From: Streptomyces sp. HUAS ZL42
GTDB taxonomy: Bacteria; Actinomycetota; Actinomycetes; Streptomycetales; Streptomycetaceae
Direction: 5' to 3'
Assembly (NCBI RefSeq): GCF_040782645.1
Contig: NZ_CP160403.1
Location: forward strand, 5,615,001 to 5,679,000
Length of the DNA: 64,000 nucleotides
Positions 32,156 to 42,439 of this stretch are shown here, piece by piece. Under the pieces are notes generated by a model. That model was given only the letters and a program-made list of their open reading frames with translations. It searched no databases and was not told where the DNA came from. A program made the position numbers and the translations under genes. Position 1 is the first letter of the stretch; each line of letters begins with the position of its first letter.

Positions 32156-33124
32156 GTGAACGCAACCAGTCCTGAAGACTCCCCGGGGCGCATCGTCCTG
32201 CTCACCACCAGCCACCGCGTCGCGCCCGGCCTGCTGTCCTGGCCCGCCTGGCAGGCGCTGCGCACCGCCGACCGCGTCCTGTGCTCGGACGGCGCGCACC
32301 CACAGCTGCCGTACCTTCGCGAGGCCGGCATATCCGTGGACGAGGCGTCCCCGACCGCGCAGGAACTGGTGGACGCGTGCGCGGGCGGACACACGGTGGT
32401 CGTCGTGGCGACGGGCGAGGGCGAGCCGGTTCTCACGGACGGCCTGGCGCGCCTCGCGGGCTCCGGACGCGTCGGCATGCCGGAGCTGGAGCTGCTCCCC
32501 GCCTCCTACGACCTGCCGGGCGCCCGCCTCCTCGACCTCGTCCAGGTCATGGACCGCATCCGCGCGGAGTGCCCGTGGTCCTCGCAGCAGACCCACAAGG
32601 GCCTGGCGAAGTACGGCATCGAGGAGGCGTACGAACTCGTCGAGGCCATCGAGGACGGCGACCGGGACGAACTGCGCGAGGAACTCGGCGACGTCCTGCT
32701 CCAGGTCGTCTTCCACGCCCGTATCGCCGAGGAGGACGCGGACGCCCCCTTCTCGATCGACGACGTGGCGGGAGGCATCGTCGCCAAGCTCATCCACCGC
32801 CACCCGCACGTCTTCGGCGACGAGACGGCGACCACCCCCGAGGAGGTCAAGGAGCACTGGCTGCGCACGAAGGCGGTCGAGAAGCGGCGGGAGTCGGTGA
32901 CGGAGGGCATCCCCCTGGGCCAGCCCGGCCTGGCCCTCGCCGCCAAGCTGGCCTCGCGCGTGCGCACGGCGGGACTGCAGGTGCCGCTTCCCCGGGGCGA
33001 GGGCGTCGGATACGAGCTGCTGGCGATGGCCGTGCGCGCGGAGGCGGAGGGCGCGGATCCGGAGGCGGCGCTGCGGGCGGCGGCGCGGGCCTACCGGGAT
33101 GCGATCCGGGTGGCTGAGGGCTGA
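32156..33124 (+). CDS. mazG: Nucleoside triphosphate pyrophosphohydrolase MazG
   Basis: MazG cleaves NTPs to NMP and PPi, cleaning the pool of non-canonical nucleotides and affecting ppGpp-linked stress. The 322-residue protein has a degenerate tetrapyrrole-methylase-like N-terminal part (about 10-110, IVLLTTSHRVAPGLLSWPAWQAL ...), as in YabN. One MazG domain follows (about 120-235): CPWSSQQTHKGLAKYGIEEAYELVEAI and ELREELGDVLLQVVFHARIA, with the EExxE...ExxD metal-binding residues. A C-terminal helical part follows; E. coli MazG has two MazG domains instead. The GTG at 32156 has no separate ribosome site, but TACGTT ends six bases before it, so a leaderless mRNA is likely. A GTG at 32138 is the only in-frame alternative. 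Confidence 0.92.
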   Translation: MNATSPEDSPGRIVLLTTSHRVAPGLLSWPAWQALRTADRVLCSDGAHPQLPYLREAGISVDEASPTAQELVDACAGGHTVVVVATGEGEPVLTDGLARLAGSGRVGMPELELLPASYDLPGARLLDLVQVMDRIRAECPWSSQQTHKGLAKYGIEEAYELVEAIEDGDRDELREELGDVLLQVVFHARIAEEDADAPFSIDDVAGGIVAKLIHRHPHVFGDETATTPEEVKEHWLRTKAVEKRRESVTEGIPLGQPGLALAAKLASRVRTAGLQVPLPRGEGVGYELLAMAVRAEAEGADPEAALRAAARAYRDAIRVAEG

Positions 33125-33174
33125 CAGCCACAAGCGCAGAAGGCCTTCGCCCAAAACCCGGATACCGTCAAGGA

Positions 33175-34446
33175 GTGACCGACCAGCCCCACCCCACCCC
33201 GGCAGCCCCAGAACTCTTCACCTGGGCCTTCGCCACCGACCCCTACCCCGCCTACGCCTGGCTCCGCGAGCACGCCCCGGTCCACAGAACCGAACTGCCC
33301 AGCGGCGTCGAGGCCTGGCTGGTCACACGCTACGCCGACGCCAAACAAGCCCTCGCCGACCCGCGCCTGTCCAAGAACCCCGCGCACCACGACGAGCCCG
33401 CCCACGCCAGGGGCAGGACCGGCATCCCCGGTGAGCGCAAGGCCGAGCTGATGACGCATCTGCTCAACATCGATCCGCCGGACCACACCAGGCTCCGACG
33501 GCTCGTCAGCAAGGCCTTCACACCCCGTCGCGTCGCCGAGTTCGCCCCGCGCGTGCAGGAGCTCACCGACCAGCTCATCGGCCGGTTCGCCGAGCGGGGA
33601 TCCGCCGACCTCATCCACGAGTTCGCCTTCCCGCTCCCCATCTACGCCATCTGCGACATGCTCGGCGTGCCCCGCGAGGACCAGGACGACTTCCGGGACT
33701 GGGCGGGGATGATGATCCGCCATCAAGGCGGCCCCCGGGGCGGTGTCGCACGGTCCGTGAAGAAGATGCGCGGGTATCTCGCCGACCTCATCCACCGCAA
33801 ACGCGAGGCCCTGCCCGCCGAACCCACGCCCGGCGAAGACCTCATCTCCGGCCTCATCCGCGCCTCCGACCACGGCGAGCACCTCACCGAGAACGAGGCC
33901 GCCGCGATGGCCTTCATCCTTCTCTTCGCCGGCTTCGAGACCACCGTCAATCTGATCGGGAACGGCACCTACGCCCTGCTCACCCACCCCGACCAGCGGG
34001 CCCGCCTCCAGGAGTCCCTCGTCCGCGGCGAACGCGCCCTGCTGGAGACCGGCGTCGAGGAACTCCTGCGTTACGACGGCCCCGTGGAGCTCGCCACATG
34101 GCGGTTCGCCACCCGGCCGCTCACCATCGGCGGACAGGACATCGCACCCGGCGACCCCGTCCTCGTCGTACTCGCCGCCGCGGACCGCGACCCCGCGCGC
34201 TTCACCGAGCCCGACACCCTCGACCTCTCCCGTCGCGACAACCAGCACCTCGGGTACGGCCACGGCATCCACTACTGTCTCGGTGCCCCGCTCGCCCGGC
34301 TCGAGGGCCAGACCGCGCTGGCCACGCTCCTCACCCGCCTCCCCGACCTCCGACTCGCCGCGGACCCGGCCGACTTGAGGTGGCGCGGCGGGCTCATCAT
34401 GCGCGGACTGCGCACCCTGCCGGTCGAGTTCAGCCCGATCCCGTAA
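33175..34446 (+). CDS. Cytochrome P450 (CYP107-like)
   Basis: This soluble bacterial P450 of 423 residues inserts oxygen into a small hydrophobic substrate using ferredoxin-derived electrons. It has I-helix FAGFETTVNLIGNG (oxygen-activation A/G-x-x-T), K-helix EELLRYDG (ExxR) and heme loop LGYGHGIHYCLGAPLARLE with ligand Cys368. The overall style (TDQPHPTPAAPELFTWAFATDPYPAYAWLREHAPVH start, NIDPPDHTRLRRLVSKAFTPRRV) is CYP107-like. From memory the syntenic S. coelicolor gene is CYP107U1, reported as affecting sporulation; I have not checked this. The GTG at 33175 has TACCGT ending six bases before it and AAGGA directly touching it, so a leaderless mRNA is probable. No ferredoxin gene is next to it, so it borrows a shared redox partner. 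The substrate is unknown. Confidence 0.95.
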   Translation: MTDQPHPTPAAPELFTWAFATDPYPAYAWLREHAPVHRTELPSGVEAWLVTRYADAKQALADPRLSKNPAHHDEPAHARGRTGIPGERKAELMTHLLNIDPPDHTRLRRLVSKAFTPRRVAEFAPRVQELTDQLIGRFAERGSADLIHEFAFPLPIYAICDMLGVPREDQDDFRDWAGMMIRHQGGPRGGVARSVKKMRGYLADLIHRKREALPAEPTPGEDLISGLIRASDHGEHLTENEAAAMAFILLFAGFETTVNLIGNGTYALLTHPDQRARLQESLVRGERALLETGVEELLRYDGPVELATWRFATRPLTIGGQDIAPGDPVLVVLAAADRDPARFTEPDTLDLSRRDNQHLGYGHGIHYCLGAPLARLEGQTALATLLTRLPDLRLAADPADLRWRGGLIMRGLRTLPVEFSPIP

Positions 34447-34517
34447 TCGGCCGGGTACTGCACGCATACGTGACATACCCTCAAGTCTGTGATCTTCACG
34501 TGATCTACGCGGCATTA

Positions 34518-34530
34518 ACTTGTGACAAGT
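34518..34530. promoter_or_regulatory. Perfect 13-bp palindrome upstream of rpfB
   Basis: ACTTGTGACAAGT is symmetrical around TGA and lies 89 bases before the rpfB start. Just upstream is GTGATCTTCACGTGATC (34489-34505), which has GTG...CAC spacing near that of Crp sites but with five instead of six central bases. It is a candidate operator only. Confidence 0.35.
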
Positions 34531-34618
34531 ATTGACCTGCCGATACGTTCACACATCAGCAAGGCGCAATGGCAGCACGCGCCTCGCCGGTCACTGTTGT
34601 CTCGAGAAAGGCCCCCGC

Positions 34619-35599
34619 ATGCTCTCCGGGAACGGTCGCCACCGCCGCCCCCGTCAGGCCCCGGCTCTCCTCGTCGCAGCCGGTGTGACCGGCTCCGCCA
34701 TCGCCATCCCGCTCCTCGGCGCCGGTGGCGCGAGCGCGGCCGACGGCACCGTGTGGGACAAGGTGGCCGAGTGCGAGACCGGAGGTTCCTGGAGCGCCGA
34801 CGTGGGCGACGGGTACTTCGGCGGCCTGCATCTGACCCAGGGCGACTGGGAGATATACGGCGGTCTCGAATACGCCTCGAGCCCCGATCGGGCCAGCCGT
34901 TCCCAGCAGATAGCCGTTGCCCAGAAGATTCTCGCCGCCGAGGGGCCGGGCGCCTGGCCCACCTGCGGACTGACCTCCGGCCTCACCAAGGAGAACGGCT
35001 CGGCCGGCCTCGACACCGGTGTGGGTGACGGTTCGTCGTCCTCCGGAGCGTCCGACTCGCCCGGGTTGTCCGACACGTCCAAGAACTCCTCCGGATCCGG
35101 TAAGTCGTCAGGCGATTCGTCCGAATCTTCCGCAGAAGCATCCCCTTCTCCCTCTTCGTCCTCTACGGCGGACAGCTCCTCCAAGTCCGATACGTCTCCC
35201 GGCTCCGATGCGGGTGACACCGGCGTTTCACGGTCGCCCGACGGCTCACCCACGGAGACCGCGGAGGCGGACGACTCGGACAAGTCGCAGCAAAACGCCG
35301 GTTCCTGGAGCCTCGTCGACACCGGTTCCGTCAACCCGGCCACCGACGACACCGCCGACACCGGCACCGGCCGCCATCGCGGCGACAGCGCCGACGAGAG
35401 CGCCACCGACGGCGCCGGCGCCTCCTCCGGCCGGCACGCCTCGTACACGGTCCGCGTCGGCGACACCCTCGCGTCCATCGCCGACTCCCTTGACCTCGAC
35501 GGCGGATGGTCCGCGCTCTACGCCGAGAACAGGCAGGCCATCGGCTCCGACCCGAACCACATCTTCGCCGGTCAGACCCTGGACGTCCCTGCCGAATAG
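34619..35599 (+). CDS. rpfB: Resuscitation-promoting factor with LysM domain (RpfB-like)
   Basis: This is a secreted lytic transglycosylase-type muralytic enzyme of 326 residues that opens spore or dormant-cell wall. It has signal peptide PALLVAAGVTGSAIAIPLLGAGGASA (cut near residue 42). The Rpf domain (about 43-115, WDKVAECETGGSWSADVGDGYFGGLHLTQGDWEIYGG) has catalytic Glu53 and a Cys pair (EC..., TCGL). A very long Ser/Asp-rich acidic linker spans about 120-275, and a C-terminal LysM wall-binding domain about 278-325 (YTVRVGDTLASIADSLDLDGGWSALYAENRQAI). The ATG at 34619 follows GAAAGG. The acidic linker is unusual in length and differs from the basic/Ser-rich linker of the next gene. There is no ydaO riboswitch in its short leader, so it is controlled apart from rpfA. 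The name follows my memory of S. coelicolor. Confidence 0.93.
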   Translation: MLSGNGRHRRPRQAPALLVAAGVTGSAIAIPLLGAGGASAADGTVWDKVAECETGGSWSADVGDGYFGGLHLTQGDWEIYGGLEYASSPDRASRSQQIAVAQKILAAEGPGAWPTCGLTSGLTKENGSAGLDTGVGDGSSSSGASDSPGLSDTSKNSSGSGKSSGDSSESSAEASPSPSSSSTADSSSKSDTSPGSDAGDTGVSRSPDGSPTETAEADDSDKSQQNAGSWSLVDTGSVNPATDDTADTGTGRHRGDSADESATDGAGASSGRHASYTVRVGDTLASIADSLDLDGGWSALYAENRQAIGSDPNHIFAGQTLDVPAE

Positions 35600-35690
35600 G
35601 GCGTAAAACGGCTGGAGTTCGCGTCATGGTTCGCGCCGAATGTCCGGTTTGGTGAAAGTGTGGGATGAGTCTCAGAAGCCCTGATCGTCT

Positions 35691-35720
35691 TTGAAATTCG
35701 GCGGATTCCGTGTCTACGGT
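35691..35720 (+). promoter_or_regulatory. Likely principal-sigma promoter of rpfA
   Basis: TTGAAA (35691-35696) and TACGGT (35715-35720) are 18 bases apart, close to the vegetative consensus in Streptomyces. Transcription would begin near 35727, giving a leader of about 260 bases that contains the complete ydaO riboswitch. Confidence 0.55.
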
Positions 35721-35798
35721 CATGACCGCTCGCCAACGCGAGCCCCGGCCGCCGCAACGCCGAATCCTGCCAGTGGCCGCCCGGGAACAGTCGTCGCG

Positions 35799-35976
35799 TC
35801 AAGCGCCGCAGGCAGGAGCGGGGGACCCAAGGTAAGTGCCGGGTCCGGCAGTTGAGGCCCTTCAGGGCGGCTCACCGCCGGAACCGGCTTGGGGTGAAGC
35901 CGCGCCTTCCCAGGGAGGCGTGGCCGGGCAACTCAACCGGCCCGAACCCGACAGCTCACCTCGCAGGCGTCGGTGA
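35799..35976 (+). promoter_or_regulatory. ydaO/yuaA riboswitch (cyclic di-AMP sensor) upstream of rpfA
   Basis: The leader carries the conserved blocks of the ydaO class in order: GGGGGACCCAAGGTAAGTGC (35820-), GGGGTGAAGCCGCGCC (35891-), GGCCGGGCAACTCAACCGG (35922-), CCGAACCCGACAGCTCACCTCGCAGGCG (ending near 35969). Known biology: c-di-AMP binding to this element shuts off rpfA in S. coelicolor, tying wall-lytic activity to osmotic and signalling state. Exact ends are approximate. The GAGGGG ribosome site of rpfA starts directly after the last block, but control by transcription termination is the usual mode. Confidence 0.93.
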
Positions 35977-36666
<690 letters not shown>

Positions 36667-36754
36667 CACGTGGCTCGCAGCTGAACCACAGCGCCCTCAC
36701 ATCCGTGCACTTCACAGTGGAGACCTCGTGAGGGTCCCCCCGTCCCCACGGGCT

Positions 36755-36806
36755 CCCCGTCCCGGTGCGTGTTCCCCCGTACGCACCGGGACGGGGCTTT
36801 TCTTTG
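36755..36806 (+). terminator. Strong intrinsic terminator after rpfA
   Basis: CCCCGTCCCGGTGCGT (36755-36770) pairs perfectly over 16 bp with ACGCACCGGGACGGGG (36781-36796) around a 10-base loop, followed by CTTTTCTTT. Confidence 0.92.
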
Positions 36807-36837
36807 CCCACTGTTCGCCCGGATTCCCACCCTCCCT

Positions 36838-36866
36838 TTGTTCCGACTAGAAACAATGTGTACCGT
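36838..36866 (+). promoter_or_regulatory. Candidate eno promoter
   Basis: TTGTTC (36838-36843) and TACCGT (36861-36866) are 17 bases apart. The imperfect palindrome TGTT...AACA (36840-36856) lies between them. This would give a leader of about 140 bases before eno. In the rest of the 348-base gap I see only the rpfA terminator. Confidence 0.35.
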
Positions 36867-36918
36867 CAGTCTGTCCACGGGACGGTCGGTCGGCTGCCGA
36901 CAGGCCCGGGGCGGCTAG

Positions 36919-38295
<1,377 letters not shown>

Positions 38296-38330
38296 CCTCC
38301 TGCGACCCGGGTAAGGCATAGCCAGTCGTA

Positions 38331-38375
38331 CGTACGTCCCCGTACTCGGTCCCGTACCGTGTGCGGGGACGTACG
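38331..38375. terminator. Hairpin between eno and divIC
   Basis: CGTACGTCCCCG (38331-38342) pairs with CGGGGACGTACG (38364-38375), 12 bp with a 21-base loop. With no T-run it is more likely an attenuator or mRNA-end stabiliser for the highly expressed eno message than a full stop. Confidence 0.5.
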
Positions 38376-38399
38376 CACGTATGAAGGGGAGGCGGGGAC

Positions 38400-38876
38400 A
38401 TGGCCGGGAAGGACCGGGACCGTTTCTCCACCGCTACCAGGATCCGGCTGCTCGGCGAGCAGACGGCGGCCCGTGTCTACCGGTCCCAGACCAAACGCCA
38501 GGCCCGCCGCTCCCGGCTGACGGGCCGGGCCGCGCTCCTCGCCCTCGTCCTGTGCTCGCTGATCGTCGCCCTCGCCTACCCGATAAGGCAGTACGTCTCC
38601 CAGCGGGCCGAGATCGCCGATCTGGAACGCCAGAAGCAGCAGGCCGAGGAGCGGGTCGAGCAGCTGCGCGACCTCAAGGCACGCTGGCAGGACGACGCCT
38701 ACGCCGAGCAGCAGATCCGGCAGCGGCTGCACTACGTCATGCCCGGCGAGACCGGCTACGTCGTGATCGACCCGGACGCGGCCAAGCAGTCGCGCACCGA
38801 CCTGGGAGCGGCCGACCGCCCCTGGTACTCCAACGTCTGGGACGGAGTCGACCGGTCCGACGCCTCCGACCAGTGA
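38400..38876 (+). CDS. divIC: Septum formation initiator, FtsB/DivIC family
   Basis: This is a bitopic cell-division protein of 158 residues. It has a basic cytosolic N-terminus (about 1-40), one membrane helix (RAALLALVLCSLIVALAYPI, about 42-61), and an extracytoplasmic coiled coil (QYVSQRAEIADLERQKQQAEERVEQLRDLKARWQDD). A family-type ending follows (YAEQQIRQRLHYVMPGETGYVVID) with a short acidic tail. It partners FtsL and FtsQ in the divisome and supports sporulation septation in Streptomyces. The ATG at 38400 follows AGGGGAGG. It leads the tight divIC-DUF501-ppx run (27-base gap, then a 4-base overlap), a common actinobacterial order after eno. Confidence 0.95.
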   Translation: MAGKDRDRFSTATRIRLLGEQTAARVYRSQTKRQARRSRLTGRAALLALVLCSLIVALAYPIRQYVSQRAEIADLERQKQQAEERVEQLRDLKARWQDDAYAEQQIRQRLHYVMPGETGYVVIDPDAAKQSRTDLGAADRPWYSNVWDGVDRSDASDQ

Positions 38877-38903
38877 ACCGATGAGAGAGACTGACCTACA
38901 GGC

Positions 38904-39428
38904 ATGGAAACGCCCCCGCCGCCCACTGGGCGCACCGAGCCCACCGACGCCGACGTCGAGGCGTTCCAGCAGCAGCTCGGGCGGCCGCCGCGCGGGCTGC
39001 GCGCGATCGCACACCGGTGCCCGTGCGGGCAGCCGGACGTCGTCGAGACAGCCCCCCGGCTGCCCGACGGCACACCCTTCCCGACGCTGTACTACCTGAC
39101 GTGCCCGCGCGCCTCGTCGGCGATCGGCACGCTGGAGGCGGAGGGCGTGATGAAGGAGATGACGGATCGGCTGCAGACCGACCCGGAGCTGGCGGCCGCG
39201 TACCGGGCTGCGCACGAGGACTACATCCGGCGGCGCGACGAGATCGAGGAGCTGACGGGCTTCCCGAGCGCGGGCGGCATGCCGGACCGGGTGAAGTGCC
39301 TGCATGTGCTGGTCGCGCATTCGCTGGCGGCGGGGCCCGGGGTGAACCCGCTCGGCGACGAGGCGATCGCGATGCTGCCGGAGTGGTGGCGCAAGGGGCC
39401 GTGCGTGGTGCAGGGGGTGGCCGAGTGA
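38904..39428 (+). CDS. DUF501 family protein
   Basis: This 174-residue cytosolic protein belongs to DUF501, a family conserved in actinobacteria between divIC and ppx, function unknown. Recognisable parts are DVEAFQQQLGRPPRGLRAIAHRCPCGQPDVVET (with a CPCG pair that could bind metal), TPFPTLYYLTCPRASSAIGTLEAEGVM, and a C-terminal GGMPDRVKCLHVLVAHSLAAGPGVNPLGDEAIAML. The conserved Cys and His residues suggest metal binding (inference). The ATG at 38904 has only a weak ribosome site. Its stop overlaps the ppx start (GTGA), so translation is coupled, and a link to polyphosphate or (p)ppGpp handling is possible. Confidence 0.92.
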   Translation: METPPPPTGRTEPTDADVEAFQQQLGRPPRGLRAIAHRCPCGQPDVVETAPRLPDGTPFPTLYYLTCPRASSAIGTLEAEGVMKEMTDRLQTDPELAAAYRAAHEDYIRRRDEIEELTGFPSAGGMPDRVKCLHVLVAHSLAAGPGVNPLGDEAIAMLPEWWRKGPCVVQGVAE

Positions 39429-40366
39429 CCCGCGTCGCCGCCATCGACTGCGGTACGAACTCGATCCGGCTCCTCGTCGCCGACTGCGACCCGGAGACCG
39501 GTGAACTCGTCGAGCTGGACCGGCGCATGACCATCGTGCGGCTCGGCCAGGGCGTCGACCGCACCGGCCGGCTCGCTCCCGAGGCACTGGAGCGGACCTT
39601 CGCCGCCTGCCGGGAGTACGCCGCGATCATCAAGGAGCACGGCGCGGAGCGGCTGCGCTTCGTGGCCACCTCGGCCTCCCGGGACGCGGAGAACCGGGAC
39701 GAGTTCGTGCGCGGGGTGCTGGACATCCTGGGTGTGGAGCCCGAGGTCATCTCCGGGGACCAGGAGGCGGAGTTCTCCTTCACCGGGGCGACCAAGGAGC
39801 TGACCGGACGCGAAGACCTCACCAAGCCGTTCCTCGTCGTGGACATCGGCGGTGGGTCGACGGAGTTCGTGGTCGGCGAGGAGCATGTGCGGGCGGCGCG
39901 CTCCGTCGACGTCGGCTGTGTGCGGATGACCGAGCGGCATCTGGTGCACGACGGGGTCGTGAGCGACCCGCCCACCGAGGAGCAGATCGCCGCGATGCGG
40001 GCCGACATCGAGGCGGCCCTCGACCTCGCCGAGGAGACGGTGCCGCTGCGTGCGGCGCACACCCTGGTCGGCCTGGCCGGCTCGGTCACCACGGTGTCCG
40101 CGATCGCGCAGCACCTGCCCGAGTACGACTCCGCCGCCATCCACCACTCCCGCGTCTCCCACGACAAGGTCCGCGAGATCACCGAGTGGCTGCTGCACTC
40201 CACGCACGCCGAGCGGGCCGCCGTCGCGTCGATGCATCCGGGGCGGGTGGACGTGATCGCCGCCGGTGCGCTGGTGCTGCTCGCGATCATGGAGCGGATC
40301 GGGGCCGAGGAGGTCGTGGTGAGCGAGCACGACATCCTGGACGGCATCGCGTGGTCGGTGGCGTAG
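39425..40366 (+). CDS. ppx: Exopolyphosphatase, Ppx/GppA family
   Basis: This 313-residue ASKHA-fold enzyme hydrolyses polyphosphate (and in some relatives the 5' phosphate of pppGpp). It has the phosphate-1 loop VAAIDCGTNSIRLLVAD, then VATSASRDAENRDEF, EVISGDQEAEFSFTGA, phosphate-2 loop LVVDIGGGSTEFVVG with catalytic Glu in the preceding block, SVDVGCVRMTERHL, and adenosine-type motif LVGLAGSVTTVSAIA. The actinobacterial short form lacks the C-terminal HD domain of E. coli Ppx, as expected at this length. The GTG start overlaps the DUF501 stop. The last ~40 residues (GRVDVIAAGALVLLAIMERIGAEEVVVSEHDILDGIAW) are typical. It ends the divIC-DUF501-ppx operon; ndh follows after a 443-base gap with its own control region. 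Confidence 0.96.
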   Translation: MTRVAAIDCGTNSIRLLVADCDPETGELVELDRRMTIVRLGQGVDRTGRLAPEALERTFAACREYAAIIKEHGAERLRFVATSASRDAENRDEFVRGVLDILGVEPEVISGDQEAEFSFTGATKELTGREDLTKPFLVVDIGGGSTEFVVGEEHVRAARSVDVGCVRMTERHLVHDGVVSDPPTEEQIAAMRADIEAALDLAEETVPLRAAHTLVGLAGSVTTVSAIAQHLPEYDSAAIHHSRVSHDKVREITEWLLHSTHAERAAVASMHPGRVDVIAAGALVLLAIMERIGAEEVVVSEHDILDGIAWSVA

Positions 40367-40809
40367 CTCTCCCTTATTACCGATCAGTAGCCTTCGACTG
40401 AGCAGGTCGGATAACGTATGAGCGCGCCGAGGGGCCCATGCGAACCCCCCGGCGACGCCCCGTCGAAAAAGTTCGTGAAGTTCTTCACAAGGAATTCGGT
40501 CCTGTCGGGGCGCGGAAGGTGCCCAGGTGGCCCTTCCGGTCCCCCATCAGGCGGTTGAACATGTTCAGAAGGGTGTAGGGAGGCGTCCCGGACCTCCCCA
40601 CGGAGAGATCGTTTCAGGGCTCTCACAGGGGTGCCGGCGACCCAGAGAGGGCAGCTCACGCGGCATTGACAACGGCTCGCCCTACACCGTGGTTCCCTTT
40701 CGCCACCATGACGTGGATCACGTGGGTCGCGGAGGATAGCACACCCCCTGCAGGAGCTTGTGAAGGGGCGCACGAGCTACCCCCCTGGGGCGGGTGGATA
40801 CTCGATGGC
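40367..40809. other. 443-base control region ahead of ndh
   Basis: The gap holds a Rex-type operator (40473-40490) and a GATACT box seven bases before the ndh ATG, suggesting a leaderless message. It also contains several short GC-rich inverted repeats (for instance around 40590). No gene or tRNA is credible here; short frames in the region lack ribosome sites and codon bias. Confidence 0.6.
40473..40490. promoter_or_regulatory. Rex operator (ROP) candidate upstream of ndh
   Basis: TCGTGAAGTTCTTCACAA agrees with the Streptomyces Rex consensus TTGTGAACGTGTTCACAA at 14 of 18 positions, including the GTGAA and TTCACAA arms. Rex releases DNA when NADH/NAD+ rises, and ndh is a known target in S. 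coelicolor. The site is ~320 bases from the start codon, so a distal promoter must also exist. Confidence 0.65.
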
Positions 40810-42195
40810 ATGAGCACCACGGAGCGTCCCAGGATCCTCGTAGTAGGCGGTGGGTACGTAGGCCTGTACGCAGCTCGGCGCATCCTCAAGAAGATGCGCT
40901 ACGGCGAGGCGACCGTCACGGTCGTCGACCCCCGGTCGTACATGACCTACCAGCCCTTCCTCCCCGAAACCGCCGCCGGCAGCATCTCCCCGCGTCACGT
41001 CGTCGTCCCCCTGCGACGCGTGCTTCCGAAGGCGGAGGTCCTCACCGGCCGGGTCACCACCATCGACCAGGACCGCAAGGTCGCCACGATCGCCCCGCTG
41101 GTCGGCGAGGCGTACGAGCTGCCCTTCGACTATCTGGTCATCGCGCTCGGCGCGGTCTCCCGCACCTTCCCGATCCCCGGCCTCGCCGAGCAGGGCATCG
41201 GCATGAAGGGCATCGAGGAGGCCATCGGCCTGCGCAACCACGTTCTCGAGCAGCTCGACAAGGCCGACTCCACGACCGACGCGGAGATCCGCCGCAAGGC
41301 GCTCACCTTCGTCTTCGTCGGCGGTGGCTTCGCGGGTGCGGAGACCATCGGTGAGGTCGAGGACATGGCCCGCGACGCGGCCAAGTACTACAACAACGTC
41401 TCCCGCGAGGACATGCGGTTCATCCTCGTCGACGCCGCCGACAAGATCCTGCCGGAGGTCGGCCCCAAGCTCGGCCAGTACGGCAAGGAGCACCTGGAGA
41501 GCCGGGGCGTGGAGATCTACCTCTCCACCTCGATGGACTCCTGCGTCGACGGCCACGTGGTCCTGAAGAACGGCCTCGAGGTCGACTCCAACACGATCGT
41601 GTGGACGGCGGGCGTCAAGCCGAACCCGGTCCTCTCCCGTTACGGCCTCCCGCTGGGCCCCCGCGGTCACGTGGACGCCCAGCCCACCCTCCAGGTCACC
41701 GGCACCGACTACATCTGGACCGCGGGCGACAACGCCCAGGTCCCGGACGTCGCCGCCCGCAAGGCCGGCATCGAGAACGCCTGGTGCCCGCCGAACGCCC
41801 AGCACGCCCTGCGCCAGGCGAGGGTCCTCGGCGACAACGTGGTCTCCGGCCTGCGGGGCTTCCCGCAGAAGGAGTACAGCCACTCCAACAAGGGCGCGGT
41901 GGCAGGCCTGGGCCTGCACAAGGGCGTGGCGATGATCGTCATGGGCAAGATGAAGATCAAGCTGCGCGGCCGCCTGGCGTGGTACATGCACCGCGGCTAC
42001 CACGGTCTCGCAATGCCGACCTGGAACCGCAAGATCCGCGTCTTCGCCGACTGGACCCTGGCGATGTTCCTCAAGCGCGAGGTCGTCGCACTGGGCGCGC
42101 TGGAGACTCCGCGCGAGGAGTTCTACGAGGCCGCCAAGCCGGTGCCCGCGGCGCCGAAGCAGGAAAAGACGGAGGAGAAGGCAAAGGCCTCCTGA
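40810..42195 (+). CDS. ndh: Type II NADH dehydrogenase (NADH:menaquinone oxidoreductase)
   Basis: This 461-residue membrane-associated flavoprotein oxidises NADH and reduces menaquinone without pumping protons. It has FAD-binding GGGYVGLYAAR (about 12-22), ATVTVVDPRSYMTYQPFLPETAAG with quinone-site residues, NADH-binding FVFVGGGFAGAETIGEVEDMA (about 160-180), and TDYIWTAGDNAQVPD (second FAD motif). A C-terminal amphipathic part (KLRGRLAWYMHRGYHGLAMPTWNRKIRVFADWTLAMFLKRE) anchors it. The last ~20 residues are Lys/Ala/Glu-rich. The ATG at 40810 lacks a ribosome site but has GATACT seven bases upstream, so leaderless translation is likely; a Rex site lies farther upstream. A terminator follows at 42218. 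Confidence 0.97.
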   Translation: MSTTERPRILVVGGGYVGLYAARRILKKMRYGEATVTVVDPRSYMTYQPFLPETAAGSISPRHVVVPLRRVLPKAEVLTGRVTTIDQDRKVATIAPLVGEAYELPFDYLVIALGAVSRTFPIPGLAEQGIGMKGIEEAIGLRNHVLEQLDKADSTTDAEIRRKALTFVFVGGGFAGAETIGEVEDMARDAAKYYNNVSREDMRFILVDAADKILPEVGPKLGQYGKEHLESRGVEIYLSTSMDSCVDGHVVLKNGLEVDSNTIVWTAGVKPNPVLSRYGLPLGPRGHVDAQPTLQVTGTDYIWTAGDNAQVPDVAARKAGIENAWCPPNAQHALRQARVLGDNVVSGLRGFPQKEYSHSNKGAVAGLGLHKGVAMIVMGKMKIKLRGRLAWYMHRGYHGLAMPTWNRKIRVFADWTLAMFLKREVVALGALETPREEFYEAAKPVPAAPKQEKTEEKAKAS

Positions 42196-42217
42196 CCTCC
42201 TGCGGCCACTGATCCAC

Positions 42218-42259
42218 CCGAAGGACCTCCCGCCATCCGTGGTGCGGGAGGTCCTTCGG
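42218..42259 (+). terminator. Intrinsic terminator after ndh
   Basis: CCGAAGGACCTCCCGC (42218-42233) pairs perfectly with GCGGGAGGTCCTTCGG (42244-42259), 16 bp with a 10-base loop. The T-run is minimal, as is common in Streptomyces. Confidence 0.8.
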
Positions 42260-42439
42260 CGTTCCGCGGCCCCGCCCACCGGGGGCTGCGCCCCCAGCCC
42301 CCCCCTCCGTCCCGAAAGGCCTCGTCCTCGAAGGCCGGACGGTCTGGATGGGACGGACCGGCGCCGAGAAGGTGCGGCACGGGGCTGCCGACGGGACGTG
42401 CTGAGGTTCCGCGGCGACACCGGTCCGGGGTTCAGGGGC

